Assembly: GCA_902705825.1 (NCBI GenBank)
Contig: CACSIL010000003.1
Location: forward strand, 1 to 37,738
Reading direction: 5' to 3'
Length of the DNA stretch: 37,738 bases
DNA from: Halioglobus japonicus
GTDB lineage: Bacteria > Pseudomonadota > Gammaproteobacteria > Pseudomonadales > Halieaceae
The stretch's first letter is position 1. Every line of letters begins with the position of its first letter. Of this stretch, positions 23,389-32,010 are shown piece after piece. The notes below the pieces were generated by a model. It saw only the letters and a program-made list of their open reading frames with translations, was not told where the DNA came from and ran no database searches. The translations under genes and the position numbers were made by a program.

Positions 23389-24693
23389 ATGACTGAATCT
23401 GCTGCAGATAATCTGAACCTTGAGCGCCTGTTAAAGCTGTTTTCCGGCAGTTTCCTGATTCGTATTTCGTACTACGTCCTCGGCTTCATAAACTCCGTGT
23501 TACTGGCGCGTTTTCTGGGCGCCGACGGCTACGGGGTTTACGTATTTGTGTTGAGCGTCGTTGCCCTACTTAGTGTGCCGACACAGTTTGGTATGCCCAT
23601 TCTGGTGATGCGTGAGTTTTCTGCCCTGCAGGCGCAAGAGAAGTGGGGGTATATGAAAGGGCTGGCATTGCGGTCACACCAGTTTGTGGCGGTGGTGGCA
23701 ACAGTGGGCTGCCTCGGTGCAGCCTGGTGGTTGTGGTTGAATCCAAGTCAGTATGCCGCCGAGAAACAAAGCGCCTTACTACTGGGGCTGCTGCTGGTGC
23801 CGATACTGTCGCTGGGCGCACTGCGCGATGCCATGCTGGGCGGGCTAAGGCATATCATATTGGCGCAATTGCCCGAGAGTATTATCCGCCCTGCGCTATT
23901 AATGTCAGGCTTGCTACTGGCAATGTTTCTTGTACCAATTCCCGCCTCGGCGGAGAACGTCATTGCGTACTACGTCGTCTGCTCACTCCTGGCCTTTATT
24001 GCGGGCTGGTGGCTTTTCAACAGCCACAAGCCGCCGGCCATAGTGTCAGCCGACAAGGCGTTCGATACGCGTAAATGGTTCTCGGCGGCTTTCCCAATTG
24101 GCTTGACGGCGGGAATGCAGGTATTGAACATGCAGTTGAGCATTGTCTTCCTGGAGTTCTATAGCAGCGACGCCGAAGTGGCCTTTTACCGGGTAGCCAC
24201 ACTGCTGGCCGGGTTTGTGGTGATTATCCTGCAGGTTAGCAATACGGTTGTATCACCCTACGTTTCACGCCTCTATGCACAGGGCGATATGCCCGGCATA
24301 GAAGCACTTGTAGGAAAGACGAATAAGCTGATTATCGTGGCCACACTGCCGTTGGTGGTAGGTATCGCTGTCGTCAGCCCCTGGTTACTCGCTACCTTCT
24401 ACGGCGACGATTTTTCTGCAGCGTACGCACCCTTGTTATTGCTTACAGCCGGACAAGCAGTAAATGCACTACTGGGAACGGTGGCCCTGCTACTGAATAT
24501 GACTGGGCATCAGAATGATGTGACGAAATCGATGCTGATTGCGCTGGCAGTGAACATCGCGCTGCACATCCTCTTGCTGCCCCGGTTTGGCCTGGAAGGA
24601 GCCGCCTTTTCCTCCATGATTATGCTGATTACCTGGAACGTCCTGCTATGGATTCGGGTAAAACAGCGCCTGCGGATCAAGTACTATGTTTAG
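23389..24693 (+). CDS. Wzx-type oligosaccharide flippase (434 aa)
   Basis: A polytopic membrane protein of the MOP superfamily with about 12 hydrophobic segments. It starts with LERLLKLFSGSFLIRISYYV and the conserved GFINSVLLARFLGADGYGVY, which is typical of Wzx/RfbX polysaccharide translocases. It would flip undecaprenyl-linked repeat units across the inner membrane before polymerisation. It lies between the nucleotidyltransferase-like gene and the acyltransferase gene, and the Wzy-like polymerase gene lies 4 kb away on the opposite strand. Length and hydropathy are normal. Confidence 0.88.
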   Translation: MTESAADNLNLERLLKLFSGSFLIRISYYVLGFINSVLLARFLGADGYGVYVFVLSVVALLSVPTQFGMPILVMREFSALQAQEKWGYMKGLALRSHQFVAVVATVGCLGAAWWLWLNPSQYAAEKQSALLLGLLLVPILSLGALRDAMLGGLRHIILAQLPESIIRPALLMSGLLLAMFLVPIPASAENVIAYYVVCSLLAFIAGWWLFNSHKPPAIVSADKAFDTRKWFSAAFPIGLTAGMQVLNMQLSIVFLEFYSSDAEVAFYRVATLLAGFVVIILQVSNTVVSPYVSRLYAQGDMPGIEALVGKTNKLIIVATLPLVVGIAVVSPWLLATFYGDDFSAAYAPLLLLTAGQAVNALLGTVALLLNMTGHQNDVTKSMLIALAVNIALHILLLPRFGLEGAAFSSMIMLITWNVLLWIRVKQRLRIKYYV

Positions 24694-24743
24694 AATTGCG
24701 CACACCCCACATTCACCCCGGCCAGTACCGGCGAGTCACCTCC

Positions 24744-25301
24744 ATGTTATTTAGCAATGCACTGTCGCGCCTGCGCCGCGTGCGAAACACAGTACGCGCA
24801 GCTTTGCTGGTGGCCAGAAGCCGGTGGCTTATGACAGGTGTGAGCTTTGCATCCCGCCCTGTCTGCGGCGGAAAAGTAACCCTGGCATGTACCGCAAACG
24901 GCAGAATCATTATCGGCAGCGGCGTCAGCTTCAGCGACAATGTGGTGATTGTGGCGCGCGGGGGCTGCATCAGGATCGGCGACAACAGCCATATTGGCGA
25001 GGGTTGCCTGATTGTCTCCAGAGAGCAGATTAACATCGGAGCCAATGCGCTGATTGCCGAGTATGTGGTGATTCGCGACCAGGACCACGCACTGGATTCT
25101 GACCCCATTTGTCGCGCCGGCTTCACCACTGCACCGATAGAGATTGAAGATAATGTGTGGCTGGCGGCAAAATCAACGGTATTAAAAGGCGTCCATATCG
25201 GCAGCGGCGCAGTGGTTGCCGCGCACGCTCTGGTGAACAAGCCCGTTGCTGCGCGAACCATCGTTGCGGGTGTGCCCGCGAAAAAAATCAACACCCGGTA
25301 A
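24744..25301 (+). CDS. Left-handed beta-helix acyltransferase, LbH/hexapeptide family (185 aa)
   Basis: The C-terminal two thirds are hexapeptide repeats of an LbH acetyltransferase: IIIGSGVSFSDNVVIVARGG, IRIGDNSHIGEGCLIVSREQ, INIGANALIAEYVVIRDQDH, IEIEDNVWLAAKSTVLKGVH and VVAAHALVNKPVAARTIVAG. The motif HALDSDPICRAGFTTAPI resembles WcaF/WbbJ-type O-acetyltransferases that decorate polysaccharides. It probably transfers acetyl from acetyl-CoA to the repeat unit. The open frame starts at 24648 inside the flippase gene; I take ATG 24744, 48 bases after the flippase stop, giving an unremarkable length. It is the last gene of the rightward arm, facing the converging glycosyltransferase gene 50 bases away. 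Confidence 0.85.
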   Translation: MLFSNALSRLRRVRNTVRAALLVARSRWLMTGVSFASRPVCGGKVTLACTANGRIIIGSGVSFSDNVVIVARGGCIRIGDNSHIGEGCLIVSREQINIGANALIAEYVVIRDQDHALDSDPICRAGFTTAPIEIEDNVWLAAKSTVLKGVHIGSGAVVAAHALVNKPVAARTIVAGVPAKKINTR

Positions 25302-25351
25302 AACAGACCACAGACGTGCTGCACGCGCTGTTGGCCGGGCAATCGCTCCGT

Positions 25352-26473
25352 CTATTGTTGCTGTACCGCTGACTCTACCGCCCGCAGGGTAGCTTCCAGT
25401 ACGAGACGCTCGTCAAACTTCGCTGCCACTAACGCTCGGCCATTTTTACCCATCAATGTCCGCTCGCCATCAGTCATCGCAAGCATCGCCTGCAAGGACT
25501 GCATTAGCGATTCACTACTTTTCACCTCGCATAGCAGGCCGTTATAACCGTCCGTGACAATATTCCGGCAGCCAGGCACATCGGTCGCAATCACCGGCAG
25601 GCCCATCGCACCGGCTTCCAACAGGCTGCGCGGCATGCCCTCCCGATAGGAAGGCAACACAACACAGTCCACCTGGGCATAGATAGATTCCATGGCATCG
25701 TTGGGGCCCAGCCACTGAATACCCGGGATCCCGGCCCACTCCTTCAGCTGCGCCTCACCGATCGCTGAAACATTCCCTACGCCGGCAAACCCAACCAGCC
25801 ACAGCTCACACTCAACACCCGTGGCATTGAGCGAGCGAACGGCGGCAATGAGTTCATACAACCCCTTGTCCGCCAGCATCCGCCCCGCATACAGAAATCG
25901 AAATGGACCGCCGGGTGATACCTTCAGGCTCGAATTGAACCGCACCAGATCAACGCCGGAACCAGGTAACAGTTCGAGCCGATCCGGCGGCACCAACCTC
26001 GCATCCACCAGCTGTTGCAGATCCTCTTCGTTCTGGCAAAAGATGCGGTGGGCGAATGGCTGGCTGGTTTTATAGAGCATGCGCACAATCGCCGAGACCA
26101 GACCCTTATGGATAAAGGCCGTACCCAGACCGGAGACATTATTTATGACAGGCACGCCCAGCGCTCGGGCAGCCCATGTGCCATACACATTATTCTTGAT
26201 AGTGAAATGCAATGCAGCCACGGGCCTGAAGCGCCGGTAATAACGCCAGAATTGGAGTATCAGACCCATATCCTGAATCGGGTTATTGCCGCTGTTATTC
26301 ATCTCAAGGGGAAACCATTCACAACCGAGTTCGCTTACCAGCCTGTCGCTATATTTATCCGGTGGCGAAAGACATACCACACGGTAGCCCCTGGCGAGAA
26401 GCTGGCGGATAGTGCTCGAGCGAAAATTGAACAGATACCAGGAAGTATTAGCTGAGATGGTAATAGTGCTCAT
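25352..26473 (-). CDS. Glycosyltransferase family 4 protein, PglA/CapM-like (373 aa)
   Basis: A GT-B glycosyltransferase. The N-terminal domain begins ITISANTSWYLFNFRSSTIR with the ALHFTIKNNVYGTWAAR and NNVSGLGTAF motifs found in PglA/TuaC-like enzymes. The C-terminal domain holds FLYAGRMLADKGLYELIAAV and the nucleotide-sugar-binding E-x7-E motif in PSYREGMPRSLLEAGAMGLP. It would add one sugar to the lipid-linked repeat unit on the cytoplasmic face of the inner membrane. Donor and acceptor cannot be told from sequence. It is the last gene of the leftward arm, 52 bases after the deacetylase gene. Confidence 0.88.
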   Translation of the reverse strand: MSTITISANTSWYLFNFRSSTIRQLLARGYRVVCLSPPDKYSDRLVSELGCEWFPLEMNNSGNNPIQDMGLILQFWRYYRRFRPVAALHFTIKNNVYGTWAARALGVPVINNVSGLGTAFIHKGLVSAIVRMLYKTSQPFAHRIFCQNEEDLQQLVDARLVPPDRLELLPGSGVDLVRFNSSLKVSPGGPFRFLYAGRMLADKGLYELIAAVRSLNATGVECELWLVGFAGVGNVSAIGEAQLKEWAGIPGIQWLGPNDAMESIYAQVDCVVLPSYREGMPRSLLEAGAMGLPVIATDVPGCRNIVTDGYNGLLCEVKSSESLMQSLQAMLAMTDGERTLMGKNGRALVAAKFDERLVLEATLRAVESAVQQQ

Positions 26474-26525
26474 AGGCGATGATCAGCTATTCTGCCGGGA
26501 TAGAAAACTGGAACGACGGCGTATT

Positions 26526-27368
26526 TCAAAGTTCTCCATAATGCATGCTGGTGAAACCAAGTTCCTTCATTAAAGCCGGTAGACGTTCGGACATCAGGAA
26601 GCGCCACTCACGCTCGCTGATATCCCCAATCCTGGTAAGCCCACCAAGCTCTGCGGCAACTCTGGCCGGGTGCACCATCAGCTCAAATATGCCTGTTGGA
26701 GCGGCTTCCAACAATAAGCGGTAATGCGCGATTTCCAGTTGCTGCGGGACATTACCCAGATCGAATATACTACCCAAACCGGTGTTCCAATCCAGCAATC
26801 CATTCCAACGCCTGCTATTACGGGCCAACATTAGATTCAAAGCGCTGTGTTTCAGGCGTTTGGCAACAGGCGGTCGCACACCCTTCGGGCGCAAAACCCA
26901 GGGCATACGAATCGGGACACGTTGTGCAACACCGAAAGCCGCGACCACATCAAAGCACAGTGGGAATGCGTGCAGATGTTGATGGCTATCTATGTGTGTA
27001 GGGCTCATTCCCAGTTGTCGCATCTGCTCAAACTGCGCGCTCAATTCACGCTCAAGTTCCGCTTTGCTGACACGCCCGAGGAGCATGTTTCGCGCCAGAG
27101 TGCCTCTGGAATGAAAGTGACCTGCCTCATCCACCAGTGTTGCAACCGAGTCCGGGCTGGAAAGGGGGCGGCCGAACGTGATATTAAAATGCAGCCCAAC
27201 ACCCAGGCCGGGAGAGCGCTTTGCCTTCGCCACCGCATCCTCGGTTGCCGCAACGTTGACCATCAGGGTAGTGCTGGTTACGCCCCCCTTCTCGAAAGTG
27301 TCGATGATGGCATCATTCACACCTTGCGTAAGCCCAAAGTCATCGGCGTTGACGATAATCCGCTTCAG
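26526..27368 (-). CDS. YdjC/ChbG-type carbohydrate deacetylase, probable CTG start (280 aa)
   Basis: The YdjC/ChbG metal-dependent deacetylase fold is shown by KRIIVNADDFGLTQGVNDAI (metal-binding Asp-Asp), GLGVGLHFNITFGRPL, and THIDSHQHLHAFP with the HxxxH metal ligands (in SHQHLH). It removes N-acetyl groups from amino sugars. The only frame-compatible start near the family N-terminus is CTG at 27368, 5 bases after AGGAGG and overlapping the ATP-grasp stop as CTGA. The nearest ordinary alternative, TTG at 27455, lies well inside the upstream gene and would add a foreign-looking 29-residue tail. The pairing with the ATP-grasp gene suggests they modify the same sugar, for example de-N-acetylation. 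Confidence 0.82.
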   Translation of the reverse strand: MKRIIVNADDFGLTQGVNDAIIDTFEKGGVTSTTLMVNVAATEDAVAKAKRSPGLGVGLHFNITFGRPLSSPDSVATLVDEAGHFHSRGTLARNMLLGRVSKAELERELSAQFEQMRQLGMSPTHIDSHQHLHAFPLCFDVVAAFGVAQRVPIRMPWVLRPKGVRPPVAKRLKHSALNLMLARNSRRWNGLLDWNTGLGSIFDLGNVPQQLEIAHYRLLLEAAPTGIFELMVHPARVAAELGGLTRIGDISEREWRFLMSERLPALMKELGFTSMHYGEL

Positions 27369-28549
27369 AACAACCTCCTGATAAACTTCGTCATGTAAAC
27401 GGCCAGCTCGGCAACGAAAGGTAGAGGATCTGCGAGACTGAACACAGGCCAGCAACGGACGTTTACTGGACCACCAGCAGATAGGTCCGGTGCTTGCAGA
27501 ACAAAATCCTTACCCCTGTAACGGTAGAACATTGCCGAGGCGAAATCCTTCAGAGCATAGTGCCAGAGAATGCCATCACGCTGCTCGGTTGTGCTGGCCA
27601 GCGGCAAGCCCGCCATATCACAGTACGCTCTTTCAAGTAGGCGCTTGCCTGCTGCATGGCTGGCATGGAACCAGAGCGTTGGTCTGGGATTGATTTCAAT
27701 TATCTTGAGATTCCCATCGCGAGGATCGCGTTTAAACTCTGCACCGTAAACCCCGCTGAATCCAATTGACGCGATAAGTGTCTCTGCGATATCACTGGCT
27801 TCGGCACTATTCTCGCTGATAACTCTGGACGCTGATCCGAACCCGGGAGGGTACTGCCTGAGCTTTCTTGCAGTAAAGGTATCTCCAGCATTCGGGTTAT
27901 CGCTTGCATAGGCTGCCACCAGTGCGATACTCGATTCCCTGCCCGGAATAATTTCCTGCACCAACCAACTTCCCGACTCTTTCGGAATCTTCTGCGAGAG
28001 CGCCAGAAGATCGGCCCGGCTCTCTACAATAAAAAGCTTCTTACCGTTCAGAAAAGGTTTCGCCAAATGGATAAGCGTGGGCTTCAAAATGCAGGGAAAA
28101 GGTATCTCCGGCAGTTGCCGGATTTCGTCCATGCTCGACAGCGCCCATACGCCCGGTGTAGCAACTGAATGCCGGGTGCAAAGTTGGTGGAACTGCTGCT
28201 TGTCCAGCAGCTGTTCGGCAACATTCGCATAGCCTTGTGCCATATGAAAGGCGGGGGCAAGCCTCGCATAGTTCTCGATAGCAAATTCGATGAAGTGATC
28301 GCTGGTGGGGATGAGTACCGCTTTGCTGTCCAGGTGAGCGGCAAACTCCAGCAGCCTGAGCGCCAGCTTGTTATTATCTGCCTCGTACCAGACGCCCCCT
28401 GTTTTACGAAAATAGCGCGATGCAGCGGCACTGGCAAAACCTGTGTCTATGCCCAGTAACGGCGTACCATTTCGCCCCAGCTCCCTGGCCACATACAGCC
28501 CGGTGGGGGACAAGCCAAGCACTATTGCATAGGGCCGGGAAGTATTCAT
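27365..28549 (-). CDS. ATP-grasp family carboxylate-amine ligase-like protein (394 aa)
   Basis: An N-terminal Rossmann-like half (IVLGLSPTGLYVARELGRNG) is followed by an ATP-grasp domain: PCILKPTLIH lysine, LVQEIIPGRESSIALVAAYA with the adenine-hinge acidic residues, and the metal-binding EFKRDPRDGNLKIIEINPRP (about residues 275 to 294). The family forms amide or peptide bonds from a carboxylate and an amine using ATP. In this uronic-acid-producing polysaccharide locus, amidation of uronate with an amine or amino acid is a reasonable guess; the sequence does not prove it. Its stop codon overlaps the downstream deacetylase start (CTGA). It is 45 bases downstream of the polymerase-like gene. 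Confidence 0.82.
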   Translation of the reverse strand: MNTSRPYAIVLGLSPTGLYVARELGRNGTPLLGIDTGFASAAASRYFRKTGGVWYEADNNKLALRLLEFAAHLDSKAVLIPTSDHFIEFAIENYARLAPAFHMAQGYANVAEQLLDKQQFHQLCTRHSVATPGVWALSSMDEIRQLPEIPFPCILKPTLIHLAKPFLNGKKLFIVESRADLLALSQKIPKESGSWLVQEIIPGRESSIALVAAYASDNPNAGDTFTARKLRQYPPGFGSASRVISENSAEASDIAETLIASIGFSGVYGAEFKRDPRDGNLKIIEINPRPTLWFHASHAAGKRLLERAYCDMAGLPLASTTEQRDGILWHYALKDFASAMFYRYRGKDFVLQAPDLSAGGPVNVRCWPVFSLADPLPFVAELAVYMTKFIRRLF

Positions 28550-28594
28550 ACATTCACGATCTTCAATTACTGGGCCAATCTGGAAGCTGCATAC

Positions 28595-29644
28595 TCAGAA
28601 CAAATAGTTCTGATAAGGGACATAGCAAATATTGGCATGACGCGACGCTGAGAACCACACCAGAATATAGGCTGCATAAACAGCTATCGTAGCGATTTCG
28701 GCGATCTGTACCGACCGCCTGCTGGCAAACAGAGCGCTGGGTAAAGCTGCGAGAATATACGCCTGCATCGGCACAACATAGAAAATGAGCCTGTGGAGCG
28801 CGACAGTGTTGATCAACATCACCGGTATCAGCGCGAATGATACCAGCGCAAACAGCCGCATCAGGTTGTATTCATTGGGGAACATCCTGGCCATCCGCGA
28901 CGTGTATAACTCAAATATGGCGGCTGTGATAACCAGTAATCCCAGCCTGAAAATGGCCCCCGCAGAGTCCATATCACCGTAGATTTCCTCGATGTACCTG
29001 TCCTGATATACCTCCGCCCGACCGGACAGCAGGTACGCCGCTACCGGCATCAGGATCACAATAGCCCCTACTACCCGCGCAAAGGAGTAGGACCTGCCCA
29101 CCATAAGTGCCAGCGGCAAAAGAATAATCAGCGACTGGTGGAACGTTGACCCGATCAGGATGTAGAGCACAACCTGCATCCGTTTGGCGTGCAGAAAAGC
29201 ATCCAGAGCCCCCATCAGAAATGCGACAGCAAGGGCCTGTCTCACACCGGACATCGACAACTGTATAACGAGTATCGGAAACACCAGGGCTATCAGCAAA
29301 AGCGGCCTGGGGTGATTGCGTGCGAACTTGAGAAGGTAATAGAAGAATATGCCCGCGGCAAAAACATTCAGCCAGACATATTCCAAACCCGCTTTCTTCG
29401 TAAGATAGGAAATCAGGAAAAAGCCGGGCTCAGTCGTGTCAAAGAGCGAGTCGATATTATTGAAAAACAGATATTTGAATCGCAGGTAATACGTTGAAAA
29501 ATCGCAGCCGGTGTCTAACCTGGCGCCCACAAAAATCACAAAGAAGACATAAAGCGCACAAAAAAGCAGCGTTTTCTGCCTGTTGGAGACATTGGCAAGC
29601 GCCAACAAGGCAAGCGACATGAAAATGGATACGTAGAGAATCAC
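28595..29644 (-). CDS. EpsG/Wzy-like polysaccharide polymerase (349 aa)
   Basis: A hydrophobic protein with about ten membrane segments and the EpsG/Wzy motif FVIFVGARLDTGCDFSTYYL near residue 36. A second conserved loop is LSMSGVRQALAVAFLMGALD. This is typical of the EpsG family, which links flipped repeat units in the periplasm. Sequence conservation in this family is low, so the call rests on topology, the R...G.D..Y motif and location among glycosyltransferases. Start is GTG at 29644, 17 bases after the upstream gene; an ATG at 29620 is possible. No other polymerase candidate is in the window. Confidence 0.78.
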   Translation of the reverse strand: MILYVSIFMSLALLALANVSNRQKTLLFCALYVFFVIFVGARLDTGCDFSTYYLRFKYLFFNNIDSLFDTTEPGFFLISYLTKKAGLEYVWLNVFAAGIFFYYLLKFARNHPRPLLLIALVFPILVIQLSMSGVRQALAVAFLMGALDAFLHAKRMQVVLYILIGSTFHQSLIILLPLALMVGRSYSFARVVGAIVILMPVAAYLLSGRAEVYQDRYIEEIYGDMDSAGAIFRLGLLVITAAIFELYTSRMARMFPNEYNLMRLFALVSFALIPVMLINTVALHRLIFYVVPMQAYILAALPSALFASRRSVQIAEIATIAVYAAYILVWFSASRHANICYVPYQNYLF

Positions 29645-29660
29645 GGCAGGTTTCTACTCT

Positions 29661-30785
29661 TCATGCACGACCTTCACCACCGCCACTGGCGGCGCGAACG
29701 TGCAACGCGTCATCAAACAGCTCGCGCATCTTCAGGGCCTGCCGACTGGGAGAGAAGCGGTGCTCTACATCAGCTCTGGCCTGCTCGGCAATCGCTTGTC
29801 GCAGTTCGGGGTTATTAATCAGCATGGTTATTGACGCAAACCACTCATCCTCAGTGCTACAGAGATATCCGGTACTACCGTGATGAACAAGCTGCAGGTT
29901 GTAGCCAATTGCAGAGCAGACAGGGACCACACCAGCGGCCATATAGGTTCGCGCCTTACCCCCGGATTTCCCCCTGGCCCAGTCTTCATCAGGTAGGGGC
30001 ATCAGTCCAATATCGAAGCGAGAAAGCGCGGCTAACTCCCCCTCCAGCGACCATGCAGAAGCTTCCCAGGGAACACGCTCCATATGGAAGTCACCACCGC
30101 CCATCAATTCAAATTTCACGCCGGGGTTAGCCTCTGCAATCCGCCACAGCACTGGCTCTATGACGCGCAGATACTTGACCGTTGTGGTGGACCCCAACCA
30201 ACCTATAGTAACGGGCTTGTCATTGGAATGCTTGGCATGCATTGAAATTCTATCGGTATCCTCTGCTACTTCGAGAGTCACAGCATGCGCACCGTAGTCC
30301 AATGCTTTATCGCGAAGCCAATCATTCCCGGCCACCACACAATCTACCAGGCCAAACAGCTCATAGGTTTTATCCGGTGATCGAAGAAATGTGGCAATGG
30401 GAGTGAATCGGCTCGGCTTGTTAATAAACAGGGCATCATCATAGTCGAAGAATAATATCGCGCCCCGCTTTTTCATATAGCGCTCAAACAGCGGTGGCGC
30501 TATGGGAAACAGCTCGCGCTGCATATATATGATGTCGTAGGCCCCAAAGCGCAACAGTACTTGTAGACGCTTTACGATGGCTTTGCCCATAAGCCATGCT
30601 TTTCCGATAGCCCCGCCGTGCGAGAAAAATCGCCGGTACATCTCTGAATCCATAAAGCTCTGCTGATCGCAGCGAACTCCCAGCGCCTCCAGATGAGCCA
30701 CGTACTGATACACCCGATATCGGCTGCTGGCACCCTCATACGGATACCGCGTCAAAAAAAGCACCTTAAGTGGTCGCTTGTTCAA
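29661..30785 (-). CDS. Glycosyltransferase, GT-B fold, TTG start coupled to upstream gene (374 aa)
   Basis: The protein starts LNKRPLKVLFLTRYPYEGAS and continues SSRYRVYQYVAHLEALG, a common start of GT4-like enzymes of exopolysaccharide loci. It has YMQRELFPIAPPLFERYM, DYDDALF, TIGWLGSTTTVKYL and a C-terminal nucleotide-binding half with GKARTYMAAGVVPVCSAIGYN. It lacks a textbook E-x7-E motif, so the retaining GT4 label is less certain than for its neighbours. The only sensible start is TTG at 30785, with GGAG upstream and a 4-base overlap (TTGA) with the preceding glycosyltransferase stop. The open frame extends further upstream but would lie inside that gene. It probably adds one sugar to the repeat unit. 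Confidence 0.8.
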   Translation of the reverse strand: MNKRPLKVLFLTRYPYEGASSRYRVYQYVAHLEALGVRCDQQSFMDSEMYRRFFSHGGAIGKAWLMGKAIVKRLQVLLRFGAYDIIYMQRELFPIAPPLFERYMKKRGAILFFDYDDALFINKPSRFTPIATFLRSPDKTYELFGLVDCVVAGNDWLRDKALDYGAHAVTLEVAEDTDRISMHAKHSNDKPVTIGWLGSTTTVKYLRVIEPVLWRIAEANPGVKFELMGGGDFHMERVPWEASAWSLEGELAALSRFDIGLMPLPDEDWARGKSGGKARTYMAAGVVPVCSAIGYNLQLVHHGSTGYLCSTEDEWFASITMLINNPELRQAIAEQARADVEHRFSPSRQALKMRELFDDALHVRAASGGGEGRA

Positions 30786-31999
30786 TCGGCTCTCCGCGCG
30801 GAGTGACTCACCAATGAAGCATAGTTTCTCGCGTAGGCAGCGATGCCGTCCCGAAGCGCAAAACGCTGCTCGGCCGCACTGCGGCACCGTTCAGACATTC
30901 CCGCTTCCCCGGCAAGACTTATCAGGCGAAGTAGCGCCAACCGAAGCGTCTCTTGCTGCCAGTCGTTGATCACAATACCGGTGCCGGTTTCGTTAACATC
31001 TTCCTCTACATCTCCGACCAGGCCATTGGTCAGCACGGGCTTGCCGCAAGCGAGCATCTCTGCGAGTCTCGTCGGGCTGGATGCGCGTTTTGACCAGACC
31101 GGTTTAACAAAAAAGATACCCGCATCAATTCTCGCGATCTCTGTTGAAACCTCACCGAATGCCACGGCTTTGAGTTCTACGCGCGCCAGGTCGACGCCCG
31201 CTTTCACAAGTTCCTCGCGAATCGCTTTATGGCCGGATTTATTGATGACAAGAAACCGCGACGCGGGATCTATATCAAAAAGCAGCTTCACCACTCGGGC
31301 AACCTCACTGAACATATACCAACTGCCAGCAGAGCCAACATATCCGAGGGTGAAACCGTCTTCTTCAGCTCGAACACGCGGCTGCGGCTTAAATATATCC
31401 ATATTGGTGCAGGTAGGGATAACCGAGACAGGAGGCGGGGCATTGGCAAGATAACTGAACTTGCCAAGCTCGACGGCACCGGCGCGTGTCAGCGAAACGA
31501 CATGGTCGGTATGCGTAAACAGCAGACGCTCAAGATACTTAAAGCCGCGATATTTCAGCGAATGCTTGCGCCAAATCCCACCATCCACTCGCTCATCAAC
31601 CCAGAAACCGCGCATATCGAAAAGATGTCGTGCACCGGTGGCTCGTTTCACCAGCAGGCCCATCAAACCGGCCAAATAGCTGCGGCAGTGCACCACACTC
31701 ACATCTGCACTGCGAGCGAGCTGTCTTCCTCTGCGAACACCCATCACCACATCGTAAAAGGTGGCAGGCATATTCGGGCGGTGGTGGTATTGCAGGTAAT
31801 GCCAATCTACCCCGGCCTCCCTGCACTGCAATGCAAGCGCAGAAAGTCGTGCTGAATCTTTAAGCGCAGCGGGCTTCTCGAACGTCAGCAATGTCATGCG
31901 ATAGTCAGGCGCCAACCCGAGCACGTACTGCAGAACCTGAGATTGGCCTAGCGGATCCAACAACCCTGTGTATGAAATGTAGAGAATACTGGCCTTCAT
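30782..31999 (-). CDS. Glycosyltransferase family 4-like protein (405 aa)
   Basis: A GT-B enzyme: the N-terminal motif MKASILYISYTGLLDPLGQS and YVLGLAPDYRMTLLTFEKPA are typical of exopolysaccharide GT4-like transferases. RATGARHLFDMRGFWVDERV, TLGYVGSAGSWYMFSEVARV and the C-terminal SSPTRLAEMLACGKPVLTNG support the fold. It would act on the cytoplasmic lipid-linked intermediate. ATG at 31999 lies 11 bases after the stop of the upstream glycosyltransferase, and its stop overlaps the next gene start. Sugar specificity cannot be read from sequence. Confidence 0.85.
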   Translation of the reverse strand: MKASILYISYTGLLDPLGQSQVLQYVLGLAPDYRMTLLTFEKPAALKDSARLSALALQCREAGVDWHYLQYHHRPNMPATFYDVVMGVRRGRQLARSADVSVVHCRSYLAGLMGLLVKRATGARHLFDMRGFWVDERVDGGIWRKHSLKYRGFKYLERLLFTHTDHVVSLTRAGAVELGKFSYLANAPPPVSVIPTCTNMDIFKPQPRVRAEEDGFTLGYVGSAGSWYMFSEVARVVKLLFDIDPASRFLVINKSGHKAIREELVKAGVDLARVELKAVAFGEVSTEIARIDAGIFFVKPVWSKRASSPTRLAEMLACGKPVLTNGLVGDVEEDVNETGTGIVINDWQQETLRLALLRLISLAGEAGMSERCRSAAEQRFALRDGIAAYARNYASLVSHSARRAD

Positions 32000-32010
32000 T
32001 CTATAGCTCG

